Below, one piece after another: positions 4,397-6,278 of a DNA stretch of 6,278 nt (positions are counted from its first letter, which is position 1; each line of letters opens with the position of its first letter). The notes beneath the pieces are model-generated. The model saw only the letters and a list, made by a program, of their open reading frames with translations. It did no database searches and had not been told where the DNA came from. The stretch is from contig DAOTUC010000230.1 in NCBI GenBank assembly GCA_034437315.1, positions 1 to 6,278 of the forward strand, given 5' to 3'. This stretch comes from DSAR01 sp034437315. GTDB lineage: Bacteria; Chloroflexota; Anaerolineae; B4-G1. The position numbers were made by a program, and so were the translations under genes.

Positions 4397-6278
4397 TTAC
4401 AACCCTTCCTGGGCGACCAACTCGCGTCCCCGGTCGATCACCTCCTGGACGGTCTCGATCAACCCCTGGGCCGCCTCGACGCTGGGCGGCGGCGCTTCCT
4501 CATCCTCATCATCGTCCTCGACCGGCGGCGCGGTGAGGGCGCGGACGCGATCGACGCGGGCGGCCAAATCGGCGGCGATGCGTCCAGGGGCGACCAGTTC
4601 CGCCTCGACCAGGCGCGGCGAGGGCAGTTGCTCGCCGGGCGCTTTATCCTTGACCAACGAGAGGTGCGCGCTCAACGCCCACCCCAGCGCCTGGCGCACC
4701 GGCCGCATGACCTCCTCGGGAAAACCGCCCTCCAGGACGACGGCGGACAGCTTGAGCCGCTTGTCGGCGGCGTCAAAGCCCTGGTTGGCCCGGCGCAGTT
4801 TCTTCTCCAGCGCCTTGCGCGCGTCCTTGCGTTCTGGCGCCGGGACGGCCGGCGCGCGGTAGACTGTCTTCTCCTCCGGTTCCTGGGCCGCCGCCCCACC
4901 CATCAGGGCGGAGAGCGCCCGGTAACCCTCTTGCTCCATCAGCAGCAGCCCCGGCGCGGGTGTGTCGCCGTAGTGCTCCCGCAGCAGTTTCTCCACCTGG
5001 AGCCGCAACCGGGACGGCTCTCGATCCACGACGACGAGGATGTTGCCGTCGGCCGGGGCCGTGGGCAGTTGCGGTGCCTCGCGGACCAGCAAGATCCGCC
5101 CCGAATAGCGTCCGACCAGCAGATCGGCGAAACCCTGGAGCGTGGGGAGCGTCACAGCCGCTTCCTCCTCCAGCTCGGCCGTCGGTTCCAGTTCCAACTC
5201 CGGCTTGACCGCCTTCTCCTCCCCCAGCATCACCTGGAGCTGTTGCAGGACGCTCTTGGCGTCCTTGAACGAGAGTTCGGTGACCTCGCTCTCCATATCG
5301 AGCGCCGCGTCGAAGACCGCCCGCTTGGCCGCCAGGGTATCCAGCATGCGCTCCTCGATGGTGCCCTTGGCCACCAGATTGACCACGTTGACGGTGTGGG
5401 GTTGCCCGTGGCGATGGGCGCGGGCGATCCGCTGGGCCAGCACCGCCGGGTTCCAGGGTAGTTCCAAATTGACGACCATGCTGGCGGCTTGCAGGTTCAG
5501 GCCCACGCCGCCGGCGTCGGTCGAGAGGAACACCTGGCACCGGGGATCCTCGAAGAAGCGCTCGATCAGCGCGCCCCGCTTGCTGGACGGCACATCGCCG
5601 GTGAGCTTGACCCAGCCCAGGCCCAGCTTCTCCAGGATCGGCTCGGTCAGGTTGAGCATGTTCGTCCATTCGCTGAAGAGGATGGCCTTGCGGCCGTTGC
5701 TGGCGACCTCGTCCTCCAGGATCTCGCGCAGCTCGCGCAACTTGGGCGCGGTCTTCTCCCGATCCTCCGGCTTGACCTCGGGATCGTGGAGCGCCAGGGC
5801 GTTGCACAGCAGGCGCATCTTGACCAGCGAGCCCAGGAGGATCTTGTGCTCGTCGGGCGTCAGCGGGCGGCGCTGGGCCTGCGAGATCAGTTTCGCCACC
5901 CGGTGCTGGTACTCGTAATAAGGCTTCCACTGGGGCTCGGTCATCTCGACGAAGAAGTTGCTGTCGATGCGCTCCGGCAGGTCGAGCAGCACCTCGTCGC
6001 GCACGCGCCGCAGCACGTAGGGGGAAATGCGCCGGCGCAACTCGTCCAGGTTCTTGTGTCCCAGCACCTTGTAGGAGCCGGAGGAGCGCCGTTCGACCTC
6101 GTAGTAGCGCTGGTTGAAGCGCCACAGCGGGCCGAGGATGGTGGGGTCGATGAACTGGAAAATCGAGTACAGCTCATCCAGCCGGTTCTCCAGCGGCGTT
6201 CCGGTCAGCACGAAGGCGTAGGGACTGCGCAAGCGCTTGATCCGGTCGGCGGTCTTGGTGCGCCAGTTCTTGATCCGC
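4397..6278 (-). CDS. SNF2-family helicase/ATPase, C-terminal part (runs off right edge)
   Basis: The frame is open to the right edge, giving 626 visible residues. A start at the TTG at 6232 would be wrong, because coding continues upstream as RIKNWRTKTADRIKRL, the usual sequence just after the DEAQ box of SNF2 proteins. Visible in order are motif III TGTPLENR (25-32), motif IV ILFSEWTNML (199-208), motif V STDAGGVGLNLQAA (252-265) with NLELPWNP (270-277), and motif VI QRIARAHRHGQ (282-292). SNF2 proteins are ATP-driven DNA translocases; bacterial ones remodel protein-DNA or polymerase complexes. Motifs I and II lie outside. After about residue 325 comes a family-unusual extension of some 300 residues: a Glu-rich linker (about 352-373), an alpha/beta segment, a helical segment and an acidic VEDDDEDEEA run (586-595). 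The role is unknown. The gap to mazE is 75 bases and shows no terminator. Confidence 0.88.
   Translation of the reverse strand, partial: RIKNWRTKTADRIKRLRSPYAFVLTGTPLENRLDELYSIFQFIDPTILGPLWRFNQRYYEVERRSSGSYKVLGHKNLDELRRRISPYVLRRVRDEVLLDLPERIDSNFFVEMTEPQWKPYYEYQHRVAKLISQAQRRPLTPDEHKILLGSLVKMRLLCNALALHDPEVKPEDREKTAPKLRELREILEDEVASNGRKAILFSEWTNMLNLTEPILEKLGLGWVKLTGDVPSSKRGALIERFFEDPRCQVFLSTDAGGVGLNLQAASMVVNLELPWNPAVLAQRIARAHRHGQPHTVNVVNLVAKGTIEERMLDTLAAKRAVFDAALDMESEVTELSFKDAKSVLQQLQVMLGEEKAVKPELELEPTAELEEEAAVTLPTLQGFADLLVGRYSGRILLVREAPQLPTAPADGNILVVVDREPSRLRLQVEKLLREHYGDTPAPGLLLMEQEGYRALSALMGGAAAQEPEEKTVYRAPAVPAPERKDARKALEKKLRRANQGFDAADKRLKLSAVVLEGGFPEEVMRPVRQALGWALSAHLSLVKDKAPGEQLPSPRLVEAELVAPGRIAADLAARVDRVRALTAPPVEDDDEDEEAPPPSVEAAQGLIETVQEVIDRGRELVAQEGL

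Noticed and set aside
4628..5918. Plus-strand frames opposite the helicase gene
   Set aside because: They are shadows of the SNF2 coding frame, with compositions unlike real proteins and no recognisable domain.
3711..6278. Helicase plus toxin-antitoxin pair as a defence system
   Set aside because: No methylase, nuclease or other known defence partner is visible. The helicase composition matches the backbone and differs from mazEF, so a shared function is not supported.
1..6278. CRISPR array, tRNA or rRNA genes
   Set aside because: No regularly spaced repeats, cloverleaf-like sequence or rRNA signature was seen on either strand.

Overview
The window looks like a GC-rich bacterial chromosome carrying two visibly AT-richer stretches. 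The left AT-rich stretch (about 1-944) holds the edge of an insertion sequence and one small gene. The second (about 3698-4396) holds a toxin-antitoxin pair. The GC-rich backbone, the lactate racemase plus FAD oxidase pair, the SNF2 helicase and the style of the IS21-type transposase would fit Chloroflexota or a similar environmental lineage. That assignment is an impression from protein style, not a demonstrated one.

Layout, left to right. 1-130 (minus) is the N-terminus of an IS21-family IstA transposase that runs off the left edge. Its ribosome binding site and a likely element end near 218 follow. 219-387 is non-coding with nested inverted repeats. 388-1065 (plus) is a small membrane-anchored protein of unknown function. 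Its last 40 residues are read from the antisense of the next gene, so its original 3' end has probably been lost. 945-2411 (minus) is a GlcD-type FAD-linked D-2-hydroxyacid oxidase. 2408-3697 (minus) is a LarA-type nickel-pincer 2-hydroxyacid racemase. 3711-4070 and 4064-4321 (minus) are a MazF toxin and a ribbon-helix-helix antitoxin, with a strong promoter, a palindromic operator and a strong ribosome binding site at 4324-4375. 4397-6278 (minus) is the C-terminal part of a SNF2-family helicase that runs off the right edge.

How the genes may work together. All the GC-rich genes and the toxin-antitoxin pair read leftward. larA and glcD overlap by 4 bases (ATGA) and form an obvious functional pair: the racemase would interconvert L- and D-lactate (or a related 2-hydroxyacid) and the oxidase would oxidise the D form to the 2-oxoacid. 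The toxin-antitoxin pair sits only 13 bases upstream of larA on the same strand, so its autoregulated promoter may also feed the metabolic pair. The helicase has no visible terminator before the toxin-antitoxin pair but looks functionally unrelated.

No wholly new system is evident. The points most worth checking are the toxin-antitoxin cassette wedged immediately upstream of larA, its operator and promoter architecture, and the chimeric 3' end of the small membrane protein beside the IS end.
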